Shown here in pieces: positions 17,516-25,942 of a stretch of DNA of 64,000 nucleotides. The number at the start of each line of letters is the position of its first letter. The stretch's first letter is position 1. The DNA is taken from positions 291,515 through 355,514 of the forward strand of contig JBKBNI010000002.1 of NCBI GenBank assembly GCA_046295455.1, given 5' to 3'. The position numbers and the translations under genes are program-made. The notes beneath the pieces are model-generated. The model ran no database searches. It was not told where the DNA came from and was given only the letters and a program-made list of their open reading frames with translations. Source of the DNA: Thermaurantimonas sp046295455 (lineage in GTDB: Bacteria; Bacteroidota; Bacteroidia; Flavobacteriales; Schleiferiaceae).

Positions 17516-18766
17516 TTATCTCAATCTACCTCCACCTGTGGAACCGCCTCCTCCCCTGGTGGCGCCACCTCCGGAATTAAAGGATGGAGACGAATTGAAT
17601 TGTCTTGAACCACCACTGCTGCTAGGGAAACTTTGTCTTGATGCGGGTGCTGACTGATTCCATGTTCCTTGGCGTTGAATTGGTCGGTTTTGTATAGATT
17701 CCATCTGACCCGGAGAATATTGTCTTGTAGTGGGAGTGGAAGACTGCCCACCTCTTTGAATGGGAGAGGAATACGTCGGGCGAGCAGATTGTCCTGACTG
17801 CGGAGTAGTCAGAGGTCTTGAAACCGAAGGTTGGTTTGATCCTGATTGGATGCGATCAGCCCGAAGCGAATTTGCATTCAGTCGTTCAGCATAGTTGCCT
17901 CCTCTTGATATTGTCTGAGATGGTGCAGCACTTGCAGAAGAAGTCATTTCTCTCGTAGCCCGAAGATCAGAAGATCTAAGACGGCTGACAGAACTTTCAG
18001 AAGTGACACCCTGCTGAGCTATGCGTGAAGTCGGACGAGGTGATTCCGTAGCCATAGCATCACGATAATTTCTCATTTGGGTGGTTCTATTAGTTATGTC
18101 GTTTGTAGGGGTTGAAATTTTTCTACCTGTTCCGCTTCCCGTACTGGCGTAGCTTCCTGAGCGTATTCCGCGAACCGGGGTAACAATTCTGGGGGGCTGA
18201 TTACTAATCCATACCGGTCCCCAACCAAATCCGGGATGCCATGGATTCATCCATGGGTTACCCCAAGCCATCGGATGTCCCCAAAATGGATCCCACATCA
18301 TCATAGAGCTCATCCATGGATCCCACATCCATGGGTTGTACATCCAGGAGGATCTCCAGCCCATACCCCAATGGTTCCATCCCATGCCCCAGCCAATTCC
18401 AAATGATAAGCCGGGTCTCATCCACATCGGGTTAAATCCCATACCCCACATAGGATAAAAACCCATACCCCACATCGGCTGGAAGCCCATGCCCCACATA
18501 GGATTAAAACCTCCGGGATAAAAATTATTGTTTATGACTGTTTGTTCTTGACTTTTATAATTTGGATCAAAATAATCCTCCACCGCAGAAGCCTCTTCTC
18601 TCTGATTCTGCTCATTTGAAGCAAGACTTCCCTTTGTCATCCTTCCAATAGCAGGGTTGTAATAAATTCCATCTTCATAAAAGTTTGAAACTACCCTGTT
18701 GGAAGAATTACATGAGGATAGCACCAAACCTAATGAAATAGACCCTAAAATCATTATCTTTTTCAT
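17516..18766 (-). CDS. Trp/Met/Gly-rich repeat lipoprotein of unknown function
   Basis: A 416-residue protein. The lipobox (LGLVLSSC, Cys19) predicts a lipid-anchored envelope protein. Residues about 85-200 are extraordinarily rich in Trp, Met, Gly, Pro and Phe, with a near-perfect nine-residue repeat (GFQPMWGMG, GFYPMWGMG) that continues as less regular WGMGW and NPWM motifs. Residues about 215-416 are Ser/Gln/Arg-rich and probably disordered, ending in a Gly-rich tail. No enzyme domain is seen. Bacteroidota carry comparable low-complexity lipoproteins often mis-annotated by similarity to vitellogenin. A structural or metal-binding role is possible but unproven. Confidence 0.8.
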   Translation of the reverse strand: MKKIMILGSISLGLVLSSCNSSNRVVSNFYEDGIYYNPAIGRMTKGSLASNEQNQREEASAVEDYFDPNYKSQEQTVINNNFYPGGFNPMWGMGFQPMWGMGFYPMWGMGFNPMWMRPGLSFGIGWGMGWNHWGMGWRSSWMYNPWMWDPWMSSMMMWDPFWGHPMAWGNPWMNPWHPGFGWGPVWISNQPPRIVTPVRGIRSGSYASTGSGTGRKISTPTNDITNRTTQMRNYRDAMATESPRPTSRIAQQGVTSESSVSRLRSSDLRATREMTSSASAAPSQTISRGGNYAERLNANSLRADRIQSGSNQPSVSRPLTTPQSGQSARPTYSSPIQRGGQSSTPTTRQYSPGQMESIQNRPIQRQGTWNQSAPASRQSFPSSSGGSRQFNSSPSFNSGGGATRGGGGSTGGGRLR

Positions 18767-18804
18767 GGCTTTGGTGTTTATGGTTAATAGTTAATTTCGC
18801 ACAC

Positions 18805-18837
18805 CAAATATAGTGCAATAACCGTACCATCAAAAAA
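18805..18837 (-). promoter_or_regulatory. Promoter of the Trp/Met-rich lipoprotein gene
   Basis: On the minus strand TTTG (within a T6G run) and TATATTTG are separated by 18 bp, close to the Bacteroidota TTTG-N19-TAnnTTTG promoter. The -7 element is 38 bp upstream of the ATG. The element lies inside the 73-bp gap shared with proS. Confidence 0.6.
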
Positions 18838-18839
18838 TC

Positions 18840-20315
18840 ATGGCAAAAGAACTCACATCACGCGAAACTGATTATGCCAAATGGTATAATGATCTTGTAT
18901 TGAAGGCAGACTTAGCTGAAAATAGCGGTGTGCGCGGATGCATGGTCATCAAACCTTATGGATATTCTATATGGGAGAAAATTCAGGGCGAACTCGACCG
19001 TAAGTTTAAGGAAACCGGGCATGTGAATGCGTACTTTCCTCTATTCATTCCCAAATCTTATCTCAGCAAAGAAGCTACTCATGTAGAGGGATTTGCCAAA
19101 GAGTGCGCAGTCGTCACGCATTATCGACTAAAAAATTCACCTGATAATAAAGGTGTGGTCGTGGACGAAGAAGCTCGTCTGGAGGAAGAACTCATCGTGA
19201 GACCGACTTCCGAAACCATCATCTGGGATACCTACCGCAACTGGATACAGTCTTACAGGGACTTGCCCCTCCTCATCAATCAATGGGCAAACGTGGTACG
19301 ATGGGAAATGCGCACAAGGCTCTTTTTGCGTACGGCCGAATTTCTCTGGCAGGAAGGACATACTGCCCATGCCTCTCGCGAAGAAGCTGTATCCGAGGCT
19401 GAACTTATGCTAGATATATATGCAGATTTTGTAGAAAATTTCATGGCTATACCGGTCATTAGAGGAGTTAAATCTCCCAATGAAAGATTTGCTGGTGCAG
19501 AGGAGACTTATTGCATCGAAGCAATGATGCAAGATGGAAAAGCCCTACAAGCTGGTACATCCCATTTCCTGGGTCAAAATTTTGCAAAAGCATTTGACGT
19601 AAAATTTGCAAATAAAGAAGGCCGTGAAGAGTATGTTTGGGCCACGAGTTGGGGAGTTTCCACCAGGCTGATCGGTGCACTCATCATGACTCACAGCGAT
19701 GACAATGGACTGGTAATTCCTCCAAAACTCGCTCCCATCCAAGTGGTCATAGTGCCCATTTATCGCAAAAGCGATGAATTTGATCAAGTAGATGCCGTAG
19801 CACGTGGAATTCAAGAAAATTTGAGAAAAGCCGGGGTCTCTGTAAAATATGACAACCGCGATACACATAAACCCGGATGGAAATTTAATGAATATGAATT
19901 AAAAGGTGTTCCGATTAGAATCGCTATCGGACCTAAAGATTTAGAAAACAATCAGGTAGAAATCAGCAGGAGAGACACACTTCAAAAATTCACCAGATCA
20001 CAGATAGGATTGACTGATTATATTCTTGACCTACTGGCTGATATTCAAAAAAACATCTTTCAGAAAGCGAAATCCTTCCGAGATTCGATGATCTTCAGAG
20101 TTGATAATTGGGAAGATTTCACACAGACTTTAGATTCAAAGGGCGGCTTTATGTATGCACATTGGGATGGAACACCTGAGACCGAAGAAAAAATTAAAGA
20201 GCTCACCAAAGCAACCATCCGCTGCATACCGCTCGGGGAGAAACCCGAAGAAGGAAAATGCATCCTGACAGGCAAACCGTCGAAGAGGAGAGTGTTATTT
20301 GCAAGAGCATACTAA
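18840..20315 (+). CDS. proS: Prolyl-tRNA synthetase (archaeal/eukaryotic-like type)
   Basis: A 491-residue class II synthetase charging tRNA-Pro. The N-terminus (SRETDYAKWYNDLVLKADL) and the block RPTSETIIWDTYRNWIQSYRDLP (motif 2 region) are typical of the short ProRS that lacks the bacterial INS editing domain. An anticodon-binding domain (about 285-385) and a C-terminal zinc-type domain follow. This form is usual in Bacteroidota. The gene starts 73 bp from the divergent lipoprotein gene. Confidence 0.96.
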   Translation: MAKELTSRETDYAKWYNDLVLKADLAENSGVRGCMVIKPYGYSIWEKIQGELDRKFKETGHVNAYFPLFIPKSYLSKEATHVEGFAKECAVVTHYRLKNSPDNKGVVVDEEARLEEELIVRPTSETIIWDTYRNWIQSYRDLPLLINQWANVVRWEMRTRLFLRTAEFLWQEGHTAHASREEAVSEAELMLDIYADFVENFMAIPVIRGVKSPNERFAGAEETYCIEAMMQDGKALQAGTSHFLGQNFAKAFDVKFANKEGREEYVWATSWGVSTRLIGALIMTHSDDNGLVIPPKLAPIQVVIVPIYRKSDEFDQVDAVARGIQENLRKAGVSVKYDNRDTHKPGWKFNEYELKGVPIRIAIGPKDLENNQVEISRRDTLQKFTRSQIGLTDYILDLLADIQKNIFQKAKSFRDSMIFRVDNWEDFTQTLDSKGGFMYAHWDGTPETEEKIKELTKATIRCIPLGEKPEEGKCILTGKPSKRRVLFARAY

Positions 20316-20342
20316 TTTTCATTCCACGTTGGAAACAAGGCC

Positions 20343-20350
20343 TATTTTTG
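20343..20350 (+). promoter_or_regulatory. Possible promoter -7 element of pdhB
   Basis: TATTTTTG fits TAnnTTTG and lies 34 bp upstream of the pdhB ATG. No convincing -33 TTTG was found, so confidence is modest. Confidence 0.4.
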
Positions 20351-20384
20351 CAGCTGTTTAAAAAAATAGATTTTTTCTACATTC

Positions 20385-21365
20385 ATGAGAGTTATTCAGT
20401 TTCGAGAGGCTATAGCCGAGGCTATGAGTGAGGAAATGCGTCGCGACGAACGCGTATTTCTTATGGGAGAGGAGGTTGCAGAGTACAACGGTGCCTACAA
20501 AGCCTCCAAAGGTATGCTCGATGAATTCGGGCCTAAAAGAGTCATTGATACACCTATATCCGAGCTTGGTTTTGCAGGTATTGGTGTAGGTGCAGCAGTC
20601 AATGGTCTGCGTCCGATTATTGAATTTATGACTTTTAACTTCTCCCTCGTTGCAATTGATCAGATTATAAATAATGCCGCCAAATTCAGACAAATGTCCG
20701 GAGGTCAGTTTAGTGTGCCTATTGTATTCAGAGGCCCTACCGCCTCTGCCGGACAACTGGCGGCAACACACAGCCAGGCATTTGAAAGCTGGTACGCTAA
20801 CTGTCCGGGCCTGAAAGTAGTTGTTCCTTCAAATCCCTATGATGCAAAAGGGCTCCTTAAATCAGCCATACGTGATGATGATCCGGTAATTTTTATGGAG
20901 AGTGAACAAATGTACGGTGATAAAGGTGAGGTGCCTGAGGACGAATATTTAATTCCATTAGGAAAAGCTGAAATAAAACGTGCCGGTACAGATGTAACCA
21001 TTGTTTCTTTTGGAAAAATCATTAAAGTAGCCTATGCCGCTGCTGATGAATTAGAAAAGGAAGGCATTTCATGTGAGATCATCGACCTGCGTACCGTACG
21101 ACCTATAGATTATGAATGTGTCATCAAAAGTGTACAAAAAACCAACCGCCTTGTCATAGTTGAGGAGGCATGGCCACTTGGAAGTATCGCTACGGAAGTG
21201 GCTTTTGCTGTTCAGAGGCTTGCTTTTGATTACCTAGATGCACCTATTCGGAGAGTGACAAGCAAAGACACTCCTATGGCTTATGCACCCACCTTGGTAG
21301 AAGCATACCTTCCTCAGGTGAATGATGTTCTTAAGGCAGTAAAGGAAATTCTTTATTTATCCTGA
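20385..21365 (+). CDS. pdhB: Pyruvate dehydrogenase E1 component, beta subunit
   Basis: A 326-residue transketolase-like subunit. Family features are MGEEVAEYNGAYKASKGM (thiamine-diphosphate-contact Glu region), DTPISELGFAGIGVGAA, FRGPTASAGQLAATHSQAFESW, and the C-terminal domain with VEEAWPLGSIATEV. It pairs with an E1-alpha subunit to decarboxylate pyruvate. The alpha gene is not adjacent, so the subunits are encoded apart. A strong terminator follows. Confidence 0.95.
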   Translation: MRVIQFREAIAEAMSEEMRRDERVFLMGEEVAEYNGAYKASKGMLDEFGPKRVIDTPISELGFAGIGVGAAVNGLRPIIEFMTFNFSLVAIDQIINNAAKFRQMSGGQFSVPIVFRGPTASAGQLAATHSQAFESWYANCPGLKVVVPSNPYDAKGLLKSAIRDDDPVIFMESEQMYGDKGEVPEDEYLIPLGKAEIKRAGTDVTIVSFGKIIKVAYAAADELEKEGISCEIIDLRTVRPIDYECVIKSVQKTNRLVIVEEAWPLGSIATEVAFAVQRLAFDYLDAPIRRVTSKDTPMAYAPTLVEAYLPQVNDVLKAVKEILYLS

Positions 21366-21392
21366 TAGTTATTCCCTTTCATTTAATATTGA

Positions 21393-21432
21393 ATCCCATG
21401 TATTTATATTGTTGATTACATGGGATTTTTTT
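21393..21432 (+). terminator. Rho-independent terminator after pdhB
   Basis: ATCCCATGTA and TACATGGGAT form a perfect 10-bp stem with a 14-nt loop, followed by a T tract. It starts 28 bp after the pdhB stop. Confidence 0.9.
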
Positions 21433-21462
21433 ATCTGAACATCATTTTTTAGAATGCCAGAC

Positions 21463-21479
21463 GGTGACACATTGTCACC
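21463..21479. promoter_or_regulatory. Perfect inverted repeat upstream of htpG, candidate operator
   Basis: GGTGACA-CAT-TGTCACC is a 7-bp perfect dyad with a 3-nt centre, 51-63 bp before the likely htpG starts. It is not the CIRCE or HAIR heat-shock operator sequence. There is no T tract after it, so it is not a standard terminator. The binding protein is unknown. Confidence 0.45.
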
Positions 21480-21529
21480 TGCAGAAAGTTTGGCATTTTA
21501 TTGGTCTTTTTTTTGGCATTTCTTATAAA

Positions 21530-23428
21530 ATGAATCCACTTATGAGCACATCTGGAAAAATAAACGTAACCGCCGAGAACATCTTTCCAATTATTAAAAA
21601 ATTTCTTTATTCCGATCACGAAATTTTTTTGAGAGAACTAATTTCCAATGCTGTAGATGCAAGTACGAAGCTCAAAACACTTGCTTCAATCGGAGAATTC
21701 AAAGGCGACTTAGGAGATTTGACCATAAAGGTGAAAATCGATAAAAATAAAAAGACCATTACCATCTCCGATCGCGGGGTCGGTATGACTCAGGACGAGA
21801 TACGTCGTTACATTAATGAAGTTGCATTCTCCGGGGCTGAAGAATTTGTAAATAAGTACAAAGACAAAGCAGGCGACGCAGGAATTATTGGCCATTTTGG
21901 CCTTGGTTTTTACTCTGCATTTATGGTAGCTGAGAAAGTCGAAATTTATACCAAATCATGGACTCAAACTTCCGATGAAGATGGAACCCATTGGGAATGT
22001 ACAGGATCTCCCGAATTTGTCATGAATCCCGTTAAACGCTCCGACATAGGCACAGATATAGTGCTTCATATATCTGACGACAGCAAAGAATTTTTAGAAG
22101 AATACCGAATTCGCGAATTACTAAAAAAATATTGCCGCTTCCTGCCTATTCCCATTCAATTTGGAACAAAGGAAATCACTGAAAAAGACGAAAAAGGCAA
22201 AGAGGTCAAAAAGACTGTTCCGGACATTATAAACAACCCCAGTCCGGCATGGACGAAAAAACCGTCAGAACTCACGCATGACGATTATATCGCCTTCTAC
22301 CGCGAATTGTATCCGCTTACTTTCGAGGAGCCACTTTTCTACATACATCTCAATGTGGATTATCCCTTCAATTTGACGGGGATTCTCTACTTCCCGCGCA
22401 TTAAGCCTATGATGGAGCCTGCGCGAAACAAAATCCAGCTCTATCAGAATCAGGTATTTGTAACGGATTCGTTAGAAGGTGTTGTGCCGGAATTTCTGAC
22501 ACTGCTTCACGGGGTGATTGACAGTAAGGATATCCCACTGAATGTATCGCGCTCCTACCTGCAAAGTGATGCCAGTGTCAAGAAAATAAGCTCACACATT
22601 ACCAAAAAAGTCGCCGACAAGCTGGAAGAAATGTTTAAAAACAATCGTCCAGACTTTGAACAAAAATGGAACGATATAAAAATTTTCATCGAATATGGTA
22701 TGCTTTCAGATGAAAAATTCTATGAACGGGCACGCAAGTTTGCATTGTTTCCGACGACTGAAGGCAAATATTACACCCTCGATGAACTGCGCAAAAATTT
22801 AATGGATATTCAAACCGACAAGGATGGAAAACTTATTCTGCTGTACACTACAGATAAAGAAGCTCAGCACACCTATAATCAGAAAGCCAATGACCTAGGT
22901 TATACCGTGCTTGTGCTGGATAGCCCTCTAACTTCGCACTTTATCAACCGATTGGAGTACAGTCAGGATGATAAGATTCATTTTACCCGTGTGGATGCAG
23001 GTCCAATGGATCAGTTGATACAGAAAAAGGATGCTTCCAGGCTGTCTGTTTTGTCACAAAAACAAAAAGACGACCTACGGGATACCGTAGCAAAAGTTGT
23101 GGATAAAGAAATGTTTACCGTGAGGGTTGAGGACCTCTCCTCGGCTGATGAACCCATGATGATTACACAGCCGGAGTTTATGCGTCGGATGAAAGAGATG
23201 AATATGATGGGTGGCGGATTCTATGGGTCGGGTAAACTTCCAGAAAGCTATGACTTGATCGTAAACGGAAATCACCCTATCGCACTGCGTATCCTGGATA
23301 CTCATGATCAAGAAAAACAAAAAATGCTAATTCAGCACTGCACCGATTTGGCTATGCTTCAGCAAAATCTGCTCAAAGGTGAAGCCCTGTCAAAATTTAT
23401 TCAACGCAGTATTCAGATGATGAATTAA
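21530..23428 (+). CDS. htpG: Molecular chaperone HtpG (Hsp90)
   Basis: A protein of about 632 residues. The start is placed at 21530 (MNPLMSTSGKINV); the ATG at 21542 is equally possible, and a longer in-frame extension from 21464 would run through the inverted repeat and is not family-like. GHKL ATPase motifs are LRELISNAVDAS, ISDRGVGMT and GHFGLGFYSAFMV. The middle domain (PRIKPMMEPARNKIQLYQNQVFV) and the C-terminal dimerisation domain follow. It is an ATP-dependent cytosolic chaperone. It is flanked by terminators on both sides, so it is transcribed alone. Confidence 0.96.
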   Translation: MNPLMSTSGKINVTAENIFPIIKKFLYSDHEIFLRELISNAVDASTKLKTLASIGEFKGDLGDLTIKVKIDKNKKTITISDRGVGMTQDEIRRYINEVAFSGAEEFVNKYKDKAGDAGIIGHFGLGFYSAFMVAEKVEIYTKSWTQTSDEDGTHWECTGSPEFVMNPVKRSDIGTDIVLHISDDSKEFLEEYRIRELLKKYCRFLPIPIQFGTKEITEKDEKGKEVKKTVPDIINNPSPAWTKKPSELTHDDYIAFYRELYPLTFEEPLFYIHLNVDYPFNLTGILYFPRIKPMMEPARNKIQLYQNQVFVTDSLEGVVPEFLTLLHGVIDSKDIPLNVSRSYLQSDASVKKISSHITKKVADKLEEMFKNNRPDFEQKWNDIKIFIEYGMLSDEKFYERARKFALFPTTEGKYYTLDELRKNLMDIQTDKDGKLILLYTTDKEAQHTYNQKANDLGYTVLVLDSPLTSHFINRLEYSQDDKIHFTRVDAGPMDQLIQKKDASRLSVLSQKQKDDLRDTVAKVVDKEMFTVRVEDLSSADEPMMITQPEFMRRMKEMNMMGGGFYGSGKLPESYDLIVNGNHPIALRILDTHDQEKQKMLIQHCTDLAMLQQNLLKGEALSKFIQRSIQMMN

Positions 23429-23458
23429 CTCCTCCATGAATTGCAAAAAATCAAGCGA

Positions 23459-23493
23459 CCTCTCCGGGACAGTGTGCTTGGAGAGGGTTTTTT
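23459..23493 (+). terminator. Rho-independent terminator after htpG
   Basis: CCTCTCC and GGAGAGG form a perfect 7-bp stem with a 14-nt loop, followed by GTTTTTT. It lies 31 bp after the htpG stop. Confidence 0.88.
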
Positions 23494-23582
23494 CATAAAG
23501 GCAGGCGCTGACAGGCAATCGATTTTGAGGGTAGTACAAATCTTAAAAAAACAATTAATGCCTGCTTTTTTATAATTAGGGA

Positions 23583-23590
23583 TACTTTTG
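23583..23590 (+). promoter_or_regulatory. Probable promoter -7 element of the mannose-1-phosphate guanylyltransferase gene
   Basis: TACTTTTG matches TAnnTTTG and lies 26 bp upstream of the ATG at 23617, in an otherwise AT-rich stretch after the htpG terminator. Confidence 0.5.
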
Positions 23591-23616
23591 TTTATCCTTT
23601 TTTTTAGTCACAATCT

Positions 23617-24702
23617 ATGAATCCTAATTTTTATTCCGTAATTCTTGCCGGTGGAGTTGGTTCCAGATTCTGGCCTGTAAGTACAAAGCAGCATCCAAAG
23701 CAGTTTCACGACATCTTAGGTACCGGCAGGACTTTGATTCAGCATACCTACGACCGCGTATCCAAAATTTGTCCTTCGGAGAATATTCTTATTTCAACCA
23801 GCGAAGACTATATAGCCGATGTCAAAGAACAACTTCCGACCATATCCGGCGAAAACATAATGGCCGAACCGGCGCGACGGAATACCGCGCCAGCCATTGC
23901 CTACGCTGTTTACAAAATTTATTCTAAAAATCCTGATGCATCCGTACTGATCTGTCCGAGTGATCATTTAATCTCAAAAGAGATGGAATTTGTGCGGATC
24001 GCTACGCTGGGACTCACTCTTTCTCAAACGAATGATGTACTTTTTACATTAGGAATACGACCTACGCGCCCTGACACCGGATATGGATACATTCAGTACT
24101 TTCCGGGTCCATCCATTCATCCAGAAACACGGTTGGTAAAAACATTTACAGAGAAACCCAATCTGGAGATGGCCAAAATGTTTTTGGAAAGCGGTGATTT
24201 TCTTTGGAATGCTGGGATATTTATCTGGTCTGTAAAATCATGCAGAGAAGCTTTTGCCGCTTATCTGCCAGAAATTCATCAAACGTTTGAAAGAGGCCTT
24301 ACCGTATTCAACACAGAGAATGAAAAAGCCTTTATCCAAAAAGTATATCCCTCATGCGAAAACCAAAGTGTGGACTACGGAATCATGGAAAAGGCCAGAA
24401 ATGTCCATGTGATTCCCGCCGATTTAGGTTGGAGTGATTTAGGCACATGGGGCTCATTGTACGAACATCTTAAATGGGATCAACACAGCAATGCAAAGGT
24501 TGGTAGCCACATCCTGAGTTTTGATGCCAAATCAAACATTATCCGCATCGAAGGTGATAAGGTAGCTGTCATAGACGGGTTAGATCACTACATCGTGGTG
24601 GACACACCCCATGCACTGCTTATCTGCAGGCGCGAAAATGAACAACTGATCAAAAATTTTGTGAATGAAGTAAAAATCCACGCAGACGAAAAGTTTGTTT
24701 GA
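23617..24702 (+). CDS. manC: Mannose-1-phosphate guanylyltransferase
   Basis: A 361-residue nucleotidyltransferase making GDP-mannose from GTP and mannose-1-phosphate. The signature loop LAGGVGSRFWPVSTKQHPKQF is near the N-terminus. EPARRNTAPAIAYA, ICPSDHLI, FTEKPNLEMA, FLWNAGIFIW and DLGWSDLGTWGSLYEHL follow in normal order. It has the single-domain length, without a fused isomerase. GDP-mannose would feed surface glycan synthesis. The gene stands alone between htpG and the convergent DUF2911 gene. Confidence 0.95.
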   Translation: MNPNFYSVILAGGVGSRFWPVSTKQHPKQFHDILGTGRTLIQHTYDRVSKICPSENILISTSEDYIADVKEQLPTISGENIMAEPARRNTAPAIAYAVYKIYSKNPDASVLICPSDHLISKEMEFVRIATLGLTLSQTNDVLFTLGIRPTRPDTGYGYIQYFPGPSIHPETRLVKTFTEKPNLEMAKMFLESGDFLWNAGIFIWSVKSCREAFAAYLPEIHQTFERGLTVFNTENEKAFIQKVYPSCENQSVDYGIMEKARNVHVIPADLGWSDLGTWGSLYEHLKWDQHSNAKVGSHILSFDAKSNIIRIEGDKVAVIDGLDHYIVVDTPHALLICRRENEQLIKNFVNEVKIHADEKFV

Positions 24703-24830
24703 TCGATTTTATCCGGGTCATAATGGTAAGAATCTTTCAAAGTCTGATCCTGAGAGGAGTCTTTCTGTCTGACTTTATAGACAAGTGTGATTTTTTAAAC
24801 GATCTGACCCGACACTGTTAAAAACATTAA

Positions 24831-24857
24831 AGGCCTGCCATAGAATGTGACAGGCCT
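24831..24857. terminator. Hairpin between convergent manC and DUF2911 genes
   Basis: AGGCCTG and CAGGCCT form a 7-bp stem with a 13-nt loop, 30-57 bp beyond the DUF2911 stop. T tracts are short and interrupted on both strands, so it is a probable but imperfect bidirectional terminator. Confidence 0.55.
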
Positions 24858-24887
24858 CTGGATACCCTAAAATATTGGTTTCACAAA

Positions 24888-25781
24888 TTATTTCTTTTTG
24901 CGGTTCTGCCTGGGTTCAGTTCCGGATTTGGCTTTCCAATCAGCAATCGAATTTTGAATCATATCAGCGTATCCAAACGGACGGCCGGCAGCCTTAGCCT
25001 GATCATTTCCCATTTTTAGTGCTGTATTGGCCGCTGTAATAGCCTCGGAAAAATTCCCTCTACGCGCAAGGATTTCACCTTTGAGGTAATGGCTATACCA
25101 ATTATCAGGATTGAGTTCGATCGAGCGATTGATATATTCGAGTGCTCTGTCCATTTGGATATTCTTGGTTAAGAAATACTGAGCCGCATTGCGGTAGGGG
25201 CGCCAATCGCGGCTATTTTCTTTAATTGCGCGCTCAATGTTTGCAATGGCAAGCTTATCAACTTCCACATCTAAGGCGACAGGTACCCGCACCCCTTCCC
25301 AGGCTAGAACCAGAGTGGCTCCTTCCTCCCGAATATCATCTATGGAGATGGTAAATGTTTCGACATGACCTGTAAAATCAGAAGGTACCACATCTAGGCG
25401 AAGCACATCTTTGCCTTGATCATATCCGTCGGCTCCCCAAAGTGTCGTATCAGAATTAAAAATAATAGTCCATCGATCTTCGCGCGGAATGGTGAGCAGA
25501 CCGTATTTTCCTGGGGCAAGTTTCTGCCCTTCAACGATCACTTCTGTACTAAATGAAATGGTGCTAATTCTATTGGCACCTGTGCGCCAGATTTTGTTAT
25601 ATGGCACCAGCTCACCAAAGACTTTTCTGCCACGTGCACTTGGTCTTGAATAGTCAATGGTAACGTCTGTGAGTCCAACCCGCTGCTGAACCAGAGCTTT
25701 AGGGCTTGGTTGTGGAAGATCCTGCGCTATGGAAAACAAAGGCAGGCTTAATGCCGCAATAAAAAGTTTTACAGTCTTCAT
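24888..25781 (-). CDS. DUF2911 domain protein with C-terminal TPR repeats
   Basis: A 297-residue exported protein with a signal peptide (1-19, FSIAQ). Residues about 25-165 are the DUF2911 domain (VGLTDVTIDYSRPSARGRKVF, then IWRTGANRISTISFSTEV). Residues about 175-275 hold TPR-like helices (ALEYINRSIELNPDNWYSHYLKGEILARRG is one). DUF2911 is common in Bacteroidota and related phyla, and its function is not known. The C-terminus is basic (RQNRKKK). It is probably periplasmic. Confidence 0.88.
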   Translation of the reverse strand: MKTVKLFIAALSLPLFSIAQDLPQPSPKALVQQRVGLTDVTIDYSRPSARGRKVFGELVPYNKIWRTGANRISTISFSTEVIVEGQKLAPGKYGLLTIPREDRWTIIFNSDTTLWGADGYDQGKDVLRLDVVPSDFTGHVETFTISIDDIREEGATLVLAWEGVRVPVALDVEVDKLAIANIERAIKENSRDWRPYRNAAQYFLTKNIQMDRALEYINRSIELNPDNWYSHYLKGEILARRGNFSEAITAANTALKMGNDQAKAAGRPFGYADMIQNSIADWKAKSGTEPRQNRKKK

Positions 25782-25912
25782 CGAATTTTTATTTTACAAC
25801 AACACAAAATAAGACATCAAAACCTCAATGGTTTACTAAAAGTTTTACACTCCTTCCGCTATTGGCCAATATGAAGAAAAAAATCTTTACTCCTTTATAA
25901 CAAGCCTCTAAG

Positions 25913-25920
25913 TAAGTTTG
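25913..25920 (+). promoter_or_regulatory. Probable promoter -7 element of lgt
   Basis: TAAGTTTG matches TAnnTTTG and lies 22 bp upstream of the lgt ATG. This would start the lgt-DUF192-BtuF-like-FKBP transcript. Confidence 0.5.
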
Positions 25921-25942
25921 CATCACATTATATATAGTTTAT

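Noticed and set aside
21464..21529. N-terminal extension of htpG from an upstream ATG
   Set aside because: The extra 22-26 residues are not Hsp90-like and the ATG lies inside the inverted repeat. The start at 21530 or 21542 fits the family.
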